From contig JARHVA010000667.1 of NCBI GenBank assembly GCA_037957365.1, positions 932,501 to 996,500 on the forward strand: a stretch of DNA of 64,000 nucleotides. Reading direction: 5' to 3'. Source of the DNA: Torreya grandis (taxonomy: Eukaryota; Streptophyta; Pinopsida; Cupressales; Taxaceae). Both the position numbers and the translations under genes were made by a program. Below, in pieces: positions 44,933 to 55,716 of the stretch. The notes below the pieces were generated by a model. That model ran no database searches. It saw nothing but the letters and a program-made list of their open reading frames with translations, and was not told the origin of the DNA. Each line of letters opens with the position of its first letter. The first letter of the stretch is position 1.

Positions 44933-45565
44933 CTATATAACCTCCCCCTTGTTAAAGGCTCTTTCCTTTCCTTTTGAGGTCACAACCATGGGTGCCCCAT
45001 TGCTCAATACTTGAATTTCCATTTTCTTACCTGCTGTTTTGAATTTCAGTTTCATAGTTTGAAGGTTTAATGTGTATTCTCCATGGGAGTGCAACCATTG
45101 TACCCCCAAAACCACATCAACCTCTCTAATATCAATCAGATGGAAATCTCCTTCAAACTTATGCTTTCTCAAAGTGAGTTTCAAATCAGAAATCTTATGA
45201 TGACAAGAAATAGAAAATCCATCTTTTAGTGTTACCTTGAAACCCTTGAAAGAAGTATTTAAGCCATACTTTGTAGCTAGCTTCTTATCAACGAAATTAT
45301 GTGTAGTCCCCCTATCTATGAGTATAGTGACTTTTTTGCCCTGCAAAACTCCTCTAACCTTAAAAGGATGACAGTTAGGAATTCTGGTTATTGTTGCCAA
45401 GGTTCCCACTGTGCTTCCTTCTATGTTTGTAGCTTGCTCCTTTGCATTAGGGGCTGTTTTTTCTCTTTCAACACTGTTGTCATTTGTTTGCAGCCTTTCC
45501 AAGAGTCCTTCCTTTGGTTGGAAACTCTTTTTTTGATGTAAAAAAGACTTTGAGTTCGTTTTCAA
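44933..45565 (-). pseudogene. Gypsy aspartic protease relic
   Basis: The 210-residue frame shows CHPFKVRGVLQGKKVTILID followed by RGTTHNFVDKKLA. The catalytic triplet reads DRG instead of DSG (about 45300-45320), which would impair the enzyme. VLGVQWLHSHGEYTLNLQTM further on is the conserved C-terminal part of this protease type (RVP_2-like). It resembles the protease at 1407-1670 and differs from that of element C. The RT that follows on the left is of the Tat type, so the two may belong to different elements joined by rearrangement. Confidence 0.8.
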
Positions 45566-45598
45566 CCCTTTTGGATGCCTTTCTCCTTGTTGGAAATA

Positions 45599-45883
45599 TC
45601 ATTTTTTCTGCTCATTGAGGTCTGATTTTACCAAATTTTGAGTTGTCTCCCTAGGCTGCCTTGCCCTTCTTCCTTCCACATGTTTCACAAAATGTAAGGC
45701 GTTTTTCTTTTGCCTTTGAAAGGGCAGATTTCGCATTATAGGAGTTGCAAGCTCATAATCTTTTGCCCTTTTTATGGCCACTTGTAAAGGAGGGTTAAAA
45801 GATTTGACCAATCCCTTAAGGGATTTAGTTAACCCTTCAGTGAACCAAGTTGTGAATCTATTTTCTGAAACATCCTTCACCAC
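45599..45883 (-). pseudogene. Gypsy gag C-terminal fragment
   Basis: FTTWFTEGLTKSLKGLVKSFNPPLQVAIKRAKDYE fits the end of a gypsy gag core (FxxGL...L...A...AxxYE), though the quoted piece is split here into its two halves: FTTWFTEGLTKSLKGLVK and SFNPPLQVAIKRAKDYE. It lies just upstream of the protease at 45565 and in the same orientation. The N-terminal half is probably the fragment at 48660-49243, separated by element A4. Confidence 0.65.
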
Positions 45884-46050
45884 GGTGGATATCCTCTATA
45901 CCCAAAACAATTCTGATTTTTTCTTTATTCCCATGGAATCAACTATAAAAAGTTTTAAATTAGAATGGAGAACTTTTGTACAATAAAAAAATTACCAGGA
46001 TCCCATACCTCTTGGTGCCAGTAATTGTGGACTTGAATTAAAGAGTCCTC

Positions 46051-46610
46051 ATGCCCTATATCCTCGAGATTTCTAATATTGTTTTCAATCACATGACTCT
46101 TTTTAGAGCTGTTCTGAAAATCAGCCAATGGATATTCGAAGGTTGGTGCAAGTTCTTCAAACTTGAACCCTTGGTATACAATAAGTTGCTTCAATTTCAT
46201 CCTTCTTTGGCTCAAGCTTCTTGTTTACATTTTTGGTGACTTCACTGTCATACATACAATCATTAGAAGATAAATAGACATCTACAAATAAAAAATCTTT
46301 ACCTTGTTCTTAGATGGCTCATGAAGTGCCCTATATGCTCAAGATTTCTAATATTTTCTTCAATCACATGACTCTTTGTAGGGCTGTTTTGAAAATCAGC
46401 CAATGGATATTCAAAGGTTGGTGCAAGTTCTTCAAACTTGAACCCTTGAAATACAATAAGTGATGCCCTTTTTGCTTCAATTTCACCCTTCTTTGGCTCA
46501 AGCTTCTTGTTTACATTTTTGGTGACTTCACTGTTATACATACAATCATTAGAAGATAAATAGACATCTTCTACAAATAAAAAATCTTTACCTTATTCTT
46601 TTGATGGTTC
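46051..46610 (-). repeat. 275-bp tandem duplication in the A4 ORF
   Basis: Two copies (46051-46325 and about 46326-46610) encode GFKFEELAPTFEYPLADFQN twice. The flanking words (AATCATTAGAAGATAAATAG) are identical. The downstream copy continues into the WDPG motif at 45995-46005. Confidence 0.85.
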
Positions 46611-46699
46611 ATGAAGTTGTTGAACGACTTCTTTTTTTTTCACCTTGGGAAGTTCTGATTTTTCTTTTACTCCCCCTTTAGGGACTACCCTTTTCAACC

Positions 46700-46987
46700 C
46701 TATTGGTTGCTCCATAGCTTGTTGGAGACCACACTAGGTTGCCTTTGAATTTTTGGTTCTTGTGGCTCAAAAATTTCAATCATTGGCTGCCCCAAAATAT
46801 ATTTTTGAAGCTCATCATTCACATGTAGTTCAACCTTTTCTTCGTCCAAAAGAGACCTTTGAGGTCCAGGGCTTAATCTCATAGACTTTGCCACATCCTT
46901 GGCACTTAGTGCCTTTAGTTCTCTCTGATAATTCTCCATGGCTTGCAATAATTTATCCATGGCTTCATCCATTGTCCTCTTCTTCAT
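46700..46987 (-). pseudogene. A4 ORF, N-terminal part
   Basis: The open frame extends to 47113, but its first residues are LTR and primer-site sequence, so the Met at about 46987 is a better start. The protein is charged and helical (MDEAMDKLLQAMENYQREL), with ELQKYILGQPMIEIFEPQEP further on. No domain is recognised. A short Lys-rich, duplicated region follows at 46051-46610. Confidence 0.45.
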
Positions 46988-47087
46988 CCCTACCTTTTGA
47001 ATGAGATTTTTGTATTCCTCTTTTGGCAAAAACCTAGGTTGCCAATCCCTTGAAATCACTCCCACCCCACAGTTGGATAAGAAATTG

Positions 47088-47099
47088 GCTCTGAAACCA
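47088..47099 (-). other. A4 primer binding site, one mismatch
   Basis: TGGTTTCAGAGC on the minus strand differs by one base from the tRNA-iMet complement and follows the LTR after one spacer base, exactly as in A1. Confidence 0.75.
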
Positions 47100-47100
47100 C

Positions 47101-48627
47101 TGAAATGTCCCAAAAAGGATAATTTACTAAATATTAGGATTATTTGGAAACTCTACATCAATATGGAAAAAATCTAATTTAATTGCAGCATACCCTAGCT
47201 GCCAACAACCCTTCAAATATACCTCAAAAATAGGTTAAAAATATGCCAAACTCCATTAAATTATTCATTGCTTCAAACATGAAAGTATAGCCCTTCAAAA
47301 AAAGATTTTATTCTTCAAACCCTAGGCATTCTTGGATGCAAATTTAATCTCAAAATTATAGATGTTTTTCTATGCCACAAATCTTATGAAACCCTCAATA
47401 AATTGCATAAATATATTTGCAACTCTGATTTTCCTTAAACCCTAGCAAGCTGAAATAAATATATTGTTGTAGATGCTTGAAAATAGCTCCAAAAAATATT
47501 ATTTTATGTTTCAAAAATAACAGAAAATATAATAAATTATTTGCCAAATAACTAACAAAAACCCTGATTTTTCAATGAAATATAGTGCTGAAAAATTATC
47601 ATAAAAATTCAAAATAATAGTGTGGTTGATCCACACCCTCAAACCACTTCCAAATGACCCCCCAAGTGGGTTGCCAATCCCCAAAACCTGCTTGTTGCCC
47701 ATTCAAAGGTTCACAGCCCTCAAAATGGATGATCGCTACCCTAGGACATCCCTCTAGTCCACTCGCCCAGCTCACAAGTGGTTCGTCTACCTGCAATTGA
47801 TCAATTTGGTGTTGAAAACACCTTAATTCTACAATTGAAGCTTTTGACAAGCTCCTTATGAAGTTGCTCCTAACTAAAATCAAGGGTTTTCATCTTCGTT
47901 CCAGCTTCTTTGGAGGGTTTCCGTCCTCCAAGTACAAACCAAGCTTTTCATTCTTAGACTTCAAAAAAACAATTATCCAAAAAGTCATAACCTCTTCAAA
48001 TGATTCTTCTTTTGCTTTTGTAGCCCTCCAAGTGTGGCTCGCAAAAAAGGAAGGGAGGGTAACTTAAAAAAAATGTTATTTAAAAGATCTTTCCTCATGA
48101 TCTTTTTTTAAAATCATTTGGTGTTGAAAACACCTTAATTCTGCAGTTGAAGCTCTTGACAAGCTCCTTACGAAGTTGCTCCTAACTGAAATCAAGGGTT
48201 TTCCTCCTTGTTCCATCTTCCTTGAAGGGTTTCCGTCCTCCAAGTACAAACCAAGCATTTCGTTCTTAGACTTCAGCAAAACAATTATCCAAAAAGTCAT
48301 AACCTCTTCAAATGATTCCTCTTTTACTTTTGTAGCCCTCCAAATGTGGCATTCGAAAGAGGAAGGGAAGGTAACTTAATAAAAAAATTATTTAAAAGAT
48401 TTTTCCTTATGATCTTTTCTTAAAATCACTTAAGCCTTCATGGCCCTTAAAGGTCCTCTCTTTAAGTGAAATAAGAAACATAAAGTAACTTTCTAAAAAG
48501 GTACTTTTACAAATATTCAAACAAAACATTCAATACTCCTTTCCCTTTATGCTTGTCCCTTAGTCCCTAGGAATAAGTTAAGGCTAAGGGTCTTCCAAGA
48601 TGTCCCTATCGAAAGAGGGAGATGACA
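47101..48627 (-). repeat. A4 5' LTR with internal duplication
   Basis: The plus-strand left end is TGAAATGTCCC, one base from the primer site. The right end is probably GGGAGATGACA at 48627, a decayed GGGACATTACA. A segment of about 312 bp is tandemly duplicated (about 47805-48116 and 48117-48425; both with GGTGTTGAAAACACCTTAATTC and GGTTTCCGTCCTCCAAGTAC). The sequence resembles the LTR start at 63243. Confidence 0.65.
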
Positions 48628-48659
48628 ATAAGAGAACCATGTGGAATGTTTTTGGATTG

Positions 48660-49243
48660 ACAACTCATTGATCTAACAATGCTTTACCTCACTTTCCTTC
48701 AATTCCGAATTCGATTGAGGGTGTGTAAGCCCAACTTTTTCTGCTAGGGGTATTTTATTTTCCTCCCTTCTGTTTATATTTTTCTTCAATCTTGATTGCG
48801 TGGCAATAGTCCTCTCCCAATGTTCTGATATATACAAACTCCATGTCTTTCTGGATGCGAAGCTTCAAACTATTGCAATATTTGAGAAATTGGTGCTACT
48901 CACTGTTGTGTGTGCCAACTTTTGCTGACAATATATGAAATGCGTTGTTATAATGCTACACCATAACACAATTGATGCAGTTTTTTAAACTGCTCATCAT
49001 AATTCTTCACAGGGTAGTATTCCATATGTTGTCTAGGGAAGCCTTGAGAGATATCTCACCATCATCTTCTTCTTGAAGACAGTGTGATTTCCACCATTTC
49101 TTGACATGCAAGGAAGTTTTCAAGTGTGAAAATGTGATATTTTCATTATCAGAGAAATTATCTATAGAGAAATACAATTCTATTTGGTCAAACCATTTGT
49201 CTACTTGGTTTGCATCAAAATTACCTAAAAAAAGGAATATCAA
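48660..49243 (-). pseudogene. Gypsy gag N-terminal fragment
   Basis: The minus-strand frame from 49243 contains GNFDANQVDKWFDQIELYF and KTSLHVKKWWKSHC, the N-terminal pattern of retrotransposon gag (xGxxDAxxVxxWxxxIExYF...WW). It decays into stops from about 49000, but gag-like words continue to about 48800 (KNYDEQFKKLHQL). Orientation and type match the gag end and protease at 45.9-44.9 kb. Confidence 0.7.
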
Positions 49244-49259
49244 AATTCACTTGTACCCT

Positions 49260-50190
49260 AAAGAGTGTTAGGCCCTAAAAGGCTGGTCGGCACTACAAGC
49301 ATTATTTGTGAAATAATATTGGAGAATTGTGCTATCATCTCCCACCTTTGCTTTTCATGGGCTTTGTTGAGCAACAAATGAAAAGGATCTCATGTTCCCT
49401 TTTTTGTACATTTGAGATCGTTTCGAGCAACAAGGACGATAATCCAAAAGGTCACGTGTCTCAGGACCATGCTTCCTATATTCAGGCAAACAAGAATGGA
49501 ATGAATTGCTCTTATATCATTGATTCGGATTTTAATTTAGAATCTAGTGGAAAATACACTAATTTGTAGAAATTTAATGTGTTATAGAAGCAATGAACCA
49601 AGTCACATAAATGTACACAACAAATAGCAATGTACTGCAATGTAAATGAAGATTTATTGAAGCAAAAATTATCATATAAGAAGGGTAACAATCTATAAGA
49701 AGAGATGTGAAGCTACAATAGTTAGCAATCTTCGAGAAGAGATGTGAAGCTACAATATTTTGATTTTTACATTTGAATGCCAATTCTCTTGTATATATTT
49801 TTAGTAGGAAATGTATAATATAAAATAGAAATGAAGATATTTGACTTGGAATCCAAAACGTGACAAGTGTTCCCTCAAGCAATTGAGAGGTTTTTTCATG
49901 ACCAAAAACATATACAAATACAAAAATACATTTTTTCTATTTTAGGTTATTTTTATACATTTTTTAGGCCCGTATGAGTGTTTTTGAGGTACTTAGAAAC
50001 ACTTTTGAGGTCCTTTAAAGCTTTTGTAGGTTCACTTCATGAGATTTCCAACGCATATTATAATTTCAAATTCCTAGATACAATCAAGGATTTATAACTT
50101 TGACAAGGTGACGTGCTAGTGATATAATAGCTATTTTGGTATGTTGTCGTAAAGATTGTTCCAAACTGCTTCATGGATCGTGTCAGTTAT
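49260..50190. other. Anonymous stretch between relics
   Basis: No gene supported. Two partly repeated phrases (GAAGAGATGTGAAGCTACAATA at about 49698 and 49737) show a short local duplication. The right end is the edge of an A-family LTR. Confidence 0.4.
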
Positions 50191-51128
50191 TGTAATGTCC
50201 CTTTTATGGCAGAATTAGAACAATTTGGGTTTTCCAACAAACCCTAACATAAACACATGCAACTTCTAATTTTCTAATTCAAATCATAAACAAATAAAAT
50301 TCAAAATTATGTAGATGTTAATTTTAGGGCACAAATACAATATTTTATTCACCAAAATACTTGCCAAAAATTATAAATATTCCAACCCAATAAAGTATCT
50401 TCAAAACTGATTTTTTTGATCAAATGAATCACTGAAAAATCTAACAAAAATACCAGCTCAATGTTCATGCCCTTAAACAACAAGTTTGGCTTTGATTTGC
50501 CTTACAAATGACACTTTCAAACCCCAAGGGGGTTCACTGCTCAAATAATTCAGATTGCTTCCCTTTTAGGGCTTTCAAACCCAATTGTTACCCTCTATAC
50601 TGCTGCGCCACTCCTTGATGCCCTATACCATTGTGTTGTACCTTACCGGTGTTTAAACACTTCAAGAAACTCAATTCTGCCATTTGCAACCCCTGAGATG
50701 AGGCTGCCCAGCTGAAGTTAAGGGTTTTTGTCCTTACTTCAGCCTTCCAATGAAGGGTTTTGTCTTCAATGGATGTAAGTCAAGCAAATTGTGCCCAAAC
50801 TTATGATTTATTTTAATAAAAATGACATGATACTTAATGAGTCTCCTCTTTTTATATCTTTTCCCTCAAAAGACTTTTTGAAAAGGTGAGCGTTCCACTT
50901 GAAGCGAAAGCTAAATATTCAAAAAGTAACTTTCTTATAACTTACTTAAGGGCTAACTTGCCCATGACCAAAAAGGGTCCCCCCTTTAATTCAAAACAAA
51001 TTAGAATCAAGTTGTTGACATAGGTCACTTTTTGACAACTAAGACATTATTATTTTACTTTAAGTATTTAAAAATACTTTTTATTTTAATAATAATATTA
51101 TTCTAATCTCGAAAAAGGGGACATTACA
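50191..51128 (-). repeat. A2 3' LTR
   Basis: The LTR has unusually long inverted ends, TGTAATGTCCC at 50191 and GGGACATTACA at 51128. The adjacent internal sequence (GTTCGTCTTTCCCAAATTTG) parallels the A1 sequence next to its 3' LTR (GTCTACCCTCTCTGAAATTG), which fixes the orientation. At 938 bp it is shorter than the A1 LTR. Confidence 0.75.
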
Positions 51129-51736
51129 GTTCGTCTTTCCCAAATTTGTTTGCCCTCAAGCAAATGCAAGCTCCATTCTTCACTCTTTATACCCTTCTGC
51201 AAATACCAAGATTCCAAATCAACCTCAGGGATTCTTCGAAGTGTGGACAAACTTTAGGAACCTCTTCCACCTTTGCTGCAACAACATACTCTTCATCCTT
51301 TGCTTGGGTTGAAAACAAACTCCGCTACTCCCACTCAATGCTTGTACAGTGCCATGATCATTGTACTCTCCTTGGACATGTGCAAACTATGCACTCTTTG
51401 ACTCATAAAAGTCTCTTTATCAACACTCATATGGGTTGTATCTATTTTTAAACCTGCACATAGAACAAACATGTCAATGAAATCAAGAGCTCCCCATACC
51501 ACTCCTTCAATTGCTTCATTATGCATCATAGGCATGTTGTTCAACTCTCATCCAATGCTTGCATCTTCTTCATAATTTTCATTCTTGTGATGGACTTACA
51601 AAGGTCCAACACTTTTGAAGCTATAATGACAGCCAACTCCTTGAACTTTGTTCTCCTTTATGAAAGACAATTTGTTCCCACATGTGCTGAAAGCCAAAAT
51701 ATGTGCGTATCCCACCATACCACAAGTACAAGCTTC

Positions 51737-52168
51737 TCATCTTGGAACCATAAATATGAGCAAACATTTTAGATATTCCTTCTTGACTAGGATGTCCTCT
51801 TCACAAGGTCTGAAAATTTTCATGCAACCTTCAAGTTCAAATCTCTTACTTGATAGGTGAAACCATTTGAACCAACAAGTGTAGCTCTCAGCCCCATTAA
51901 CAACAATGTCTCTTGACAACTCAGAAAATAATTCAATCATTAAGTGTGCATAATCCACAACACATACCTTCTCGAGATAATCTTCATTAATGATATTGTA
52001 AGTTGTTCCTTCCCATAAAGGACATAAATCAGCTTGTATGCAAGCTGAAAACAAATTATGACAATCATGAATTATTTGGTTTTCCACCCAAATCGGAGTT
52101 GTGTTTGATGAAGTATTCATTTTCTTCAACTGAACCCATTCACCAACATTTCCCAATGATATAGTGGC
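51737..52168 (-). pseudogene. A2 ORF, C-terminal part
   Basis: An open frame of about 140 codons ending at 51737. Cysteine- and aromatic-rich (for example YTCWFKWFHLSSKRFELEGC). It runs in frame from 61831 after removal of element B. No domain recognised. Confidence 0.5.
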
Positions 52169-52434
52169 TGTTGACCATTTTGGTCCTACAGGCCAAAATC
52201 AGTCTCCTTCCCCTTGTTGTTCTAAGCCAGTTCAAATTTGGTTCGCACAAGTCTTCCGGCAAAAGATTAACCAGTTCGAAGAGTGCAAGGCTTTTTACAA
52301 AGCTTCTTCAGACTTTTGGCGGAAGAAATTCACAAGGAAAGAGACCGAAAATGTTCAAGACACTTTTCCAACCTTCGAAAATGTTCAAGACACTTTTCGT
52401 TAAGGTTGGAAAAAGTGGTTCGACGTCAGCGTTC

Positions 52435-52750
52435 AATGACATGATCTTTCCAAAGAGCTTTGAGCTTTGAACTTTGAACCTTGAACTTTGAACTTTGAAC
52501 CATTGTTGGTTCAATCGTTTGGTTCAATCGGAGGGTTCAATCAATTGGGTCAATTATAAGGTTCAAAGTGTTTGGTTCAACGAGTTGGTTCAACGGGTTG
52601 TTTCAAGCGGTCGTTTCAACGATACATCTAATTCACAAGGGAATTGAATGGACGCAACTCTTTGCAGAACACAAAGTGTTGAACCATTGAACCGTTGAAC
52701 CATTGAACTCCAAAAAACGGTTCAGGTTCAACGACAGAGACCCGAACAAA
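52435..52750 (+). repeat. GGTTCAA minisatellite (5' LTR of B)
   Basis: Irregular units around TTTGAACTTTGAACC and GGTTCAATCG, then GGTTCAACGAGTTG. Both orientations of the core occur in tandem, so the single strand can fold back on itself. Confidence 0.8.
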
Positions 52751-53318
52751 GAAAAGGCCGAAGGAGTTGACCAAATGGCGACGGGTGTGTGAACGTCAAC
52801 TTTACGGCAATGAAATAGCCGTTGATCTTTAAATGCTTAAGCACGAACCCGAAGGAATTCAGAGGCCTTCAGGCCAAAGGGCTCAGATTGCCAGAAGGAG
52901 CCAAGGGATGACAAAGGACAAAGCCGGAAGGAGCCAAACGAGATATGGACAAAACAGCCCAAGTGGCAAAAGGGAGGCGCCGGCAGGAGAGTTATTCCAG
53001 CAGTTGAAGCAGTGTCTGCCAAGCAGTCATCAAGGAGTGCGAACACTGAAGACACGTCGGTTTTTTCTACATTTTGCATTGATGAGTAGACAAAACGCAT
53101 GAATGCCTTGAAGGAGCGCTCTTGTTTGCAAACAGACATTGCGGCCTATGTTTTCACACATGACGTTTAATGTATTTAAAACACCTAAAGTCAAAATCAG
53201 AGCCGACACAACATTCTCTTTCAGTGGCTTCCTCTTCCCAATGCTCCCAGAACACGTAGGCCACTTGTCAAAGGGCGCCAAAGTCTTTTCCAAACAGGGC
53301 GCTTTTGTTTTCTTCTTC

Positions 53319-53330
53319 TCTATATATATT
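53319..53330 (+). promoter_or_regulatory. TATA region of B LTR
   Basis: TCTATATATATT precedes GTAACTTCTCATTTGAGAAAAG. The same arrangement is at 57095-57110 and 61156-61170, so it is conserved while flanking sequence varies. It is the likely start signal for B transcripts. Confidence 0.55.
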
Positions 53331-53977
53331 GTAACTTCTCATTTGAGAAAAGATCTCTTGGCTTGTAAGGCGGAGCTCTGCCGGATTTTACCTTGAATCA
53401 AGACAGCATTTTTACCTCCATTTGAATTTACATTTTGGCATATGTCTATGGCTTTGTTTTGTGTTAAGACATTTTCTTTTATGCTTTCACAGAGTGATTC
53501 CAGCATGTCTAGTGTATTGCGAAGTTATTTTTTTGCAGGTCAGCCAAAAGTGTCTATAGCAGAGTATAGGCACATGTGAACAAGCTGCCATAGTGTCTTA
53601 GAACACCTCTGGTAGTTCTTCCTCCCTGTATCTCCAGAGGACCCCTAGCTCACTGATTTAGAAGAGTTTCTCATATCAAATGAAGTGTATGCCAGCTTGT
53701 TCTTGGTGGAAAGTGTAGGCTCAAGCTAAGTAGATCAAATTTTTTGGTGCATCACCGTTTAGTTTAGGTTCTGTTTTCAGCATCCTTCTCTCTTTTCACC
53801 CCCCCCATTGTTAGCAGTAGAAAATCCAGGACCTCAGAGATGCATCAAAGGGAGCTAGCCCTTATCTAGAGACTCTCCCCTCAGTTTTGCTAGACCCACA
53901 TGCAAGAGAGGAGTTTTCATTGTGCCGTGTGAAGAAGAGAAGCCCGGCCTTCTATCAAGGGTGCTATCCACAACATC

Positions 53978-54046
53978 AACAGTTTTTGGCGCGCTCAGTG
54001 GGACATATTTTCAACAGTTTTTGGCACACCCAGTGGGACCATGTTT
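53978..54046 (+). other. B primer binding site, duplicated
   Basis: The LTR end CAACA and the following GTTTTTGGCGCGCTCAGTGGGAC are repeated 35 bp later as CAACAGTTTTTGGCACACCCAGTGGGACC. The first copy is next to the LTR and has TGGCGCGC at 53987. The second carries TGGCACAC (54021-54028), a partly decayed form. Only the first adjoins an LTR. Confidence 0.7.
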
Positions 54047-55716
54047 TAACACAGAAAAGTTCCAGGATTGGTGCTGGTTCTGTTACAGCAAAACGAACCA
54101 TTATCCAGCATTTGACCTTTAATCAGGGGATTGTGGGACAAGTTTTGTCCAAAAAGTTGAAGAATTATTGGTGTGTTCTTCAACCAACCAGCGTTTGGAG
54201 GCTTTTTTTATCAACACCAATGGCGACTCTGAGTTGAATCCGCTGGTTAAGCAGTCCTAGTGCCATCAAGAAATCGTATTTTGGAATGTATAATTCCATT
54301 GCTCAGAACCATGGGTCTTGTGTTCCTTCATATAGTTTTGATCAAGCTCAGATTGTTCATGAAATCACCTCAAGCAACAAGGATGCGTACGGTTATGAGT
54401 TTTGCCCTTTGCAGGTTGGCAAAACATTTCGGGCTTTGCCTCTTCCTCAGTTTGAGCAAGTCCTTGGCCAGCCTGGCTATGATCCTTACCAACCTTGTGT
54501 TGATCCTTATCAGGTCCAATATGACCAGTCTTAGCTCTGTCATGAGCTATATCAGTCTTATGCCCAGTCTTCTCAATGTGTCACTTCTCCTACTCAACCT
54601 AATCTCTTTGCCAATCAACCAATTTCCACCTTAAAACAAGCATTGTTGGGATATGAAAAGTATGTAGTAGAGCTTGACACCAGAAGGGGATGTGGCCAAG
54701 AAATCCCTAATCATGTCATCCATCAAGTGAGAAATGCACTAGATTTGGTTAAGAGTGAATGGACTCCCATTGAAAGAGCCAATTGGCAAAGGCTTACAAA
54801 TGAGATGCTGGATGTGAGTGGTTTGATTGCATCTTTGGAAGGGAGGCTGAGTATTCATGAGAGACAGCCTTACCAAGTCTATCAACCTGCATACCGGCTG
54901 CTCCAAGTTTCATATCAGCCATATGCAGTTCCTGCTTATGAGCCAAGTCAAGCTTGTCAAAGTCCTTTCCCCAATCATGTTGAGGAGAGTTCTGAAACAG
55001 TAAATCTTGTGTTTAAGGCCAATCTTGATAAGCAGATTGAATTGACAAATCTTCAAATACAGCAGTCTATGTTGGCAGCAAGGGAAGTGGAATCCAAACC
55101 CTCACTACCCTCTCACATTAGAACCCCATCACCCCAAAAGGAGATGTCCAGTCCTAATATCATGAGCTGGAGTAAAGTAGTTGAGTCATGGAATAGCAAG
55201 GAGAAAGACATTGTCCAAAAGTGTGAGGTACAAAATGAGGCTAGTCCCTTTCAAGTCCCTCCCACCCTTCCTCAAGAAGCTTCTTGTACTTCATGGCAGC
55301 CTTCATGCACTCCCTATTTCTATGATGATTCCTATGAGCTCCAAGAAAGACTCTTTCAAGAAAATCTAGCTAGGCAAATTGAGGAGTTAGAGGCAAAGGT
55401 GAGATTGCCTAGTGAAAGAGAGATAGAGGTTTCAGACCTTAGAGAGGAGCCTACGCCAAAAGACACCCCTTCTACCAATCCTCAGGTCTCTCAACATGAT
55501 GTCCAGATTCTGAGTTGGAAGAGGAAAAATCATGAACCAGCTCGGGACCTTGAAGAAGATAAAGTTGTTGCCTCTTCCCAAGGGAAAAGTTCCAATCCCA
55601 AGGTCATGAGTTGGAAGCAAACAATGGAATCATGGGGCAGGAAGGAGGAGAAAGGTTTTGCTCAAAACCTTGAAGAAGTCGAGGCTGCTCTTATTCATGG
55701 TGATGCTTATGATCTC

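Larger units (their letters stand above)
45955..48627 (-). mobile_element. A-type element A4, partial
   Basis: A 5' LTR on the minus strand (48627 to 47101), a tRNA-iMet-like primer site and an internal region ending near a WDPG motif (45995-46005) reproduce the A architecture. The 3' LTR is missing, so no TSD can be checked. It lies between the two halves of a gag relic, which suggests insertion followed by loss of one LTR. Confidence 0.6.
52169..53981 (+). repeat. B 5' LTR
   Basis: Starts TGTTGACCATTTTGGTCC and ends CCACAACATCAACA. A minisatellite of GGTTCAA units occupies about 52435-52750. TATATATATT at about 53320 followed by GTAACTTCTCATTTGAGAA is the probable TATA region, conserved in all B LTRs. 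The LTR is about 500 bp shorter than the 3' LTR, mostly because a palindrome-rich block present at 60040-60550 is missing here. Confidence 0.93.

Noticed and set aside
54260..54634. 124-codon + frame at the start of the element B coding region
   Set aside because: It overlaps the main B frame in another phase and consists of Leu/Ser-rich sequence without the conserved modules.
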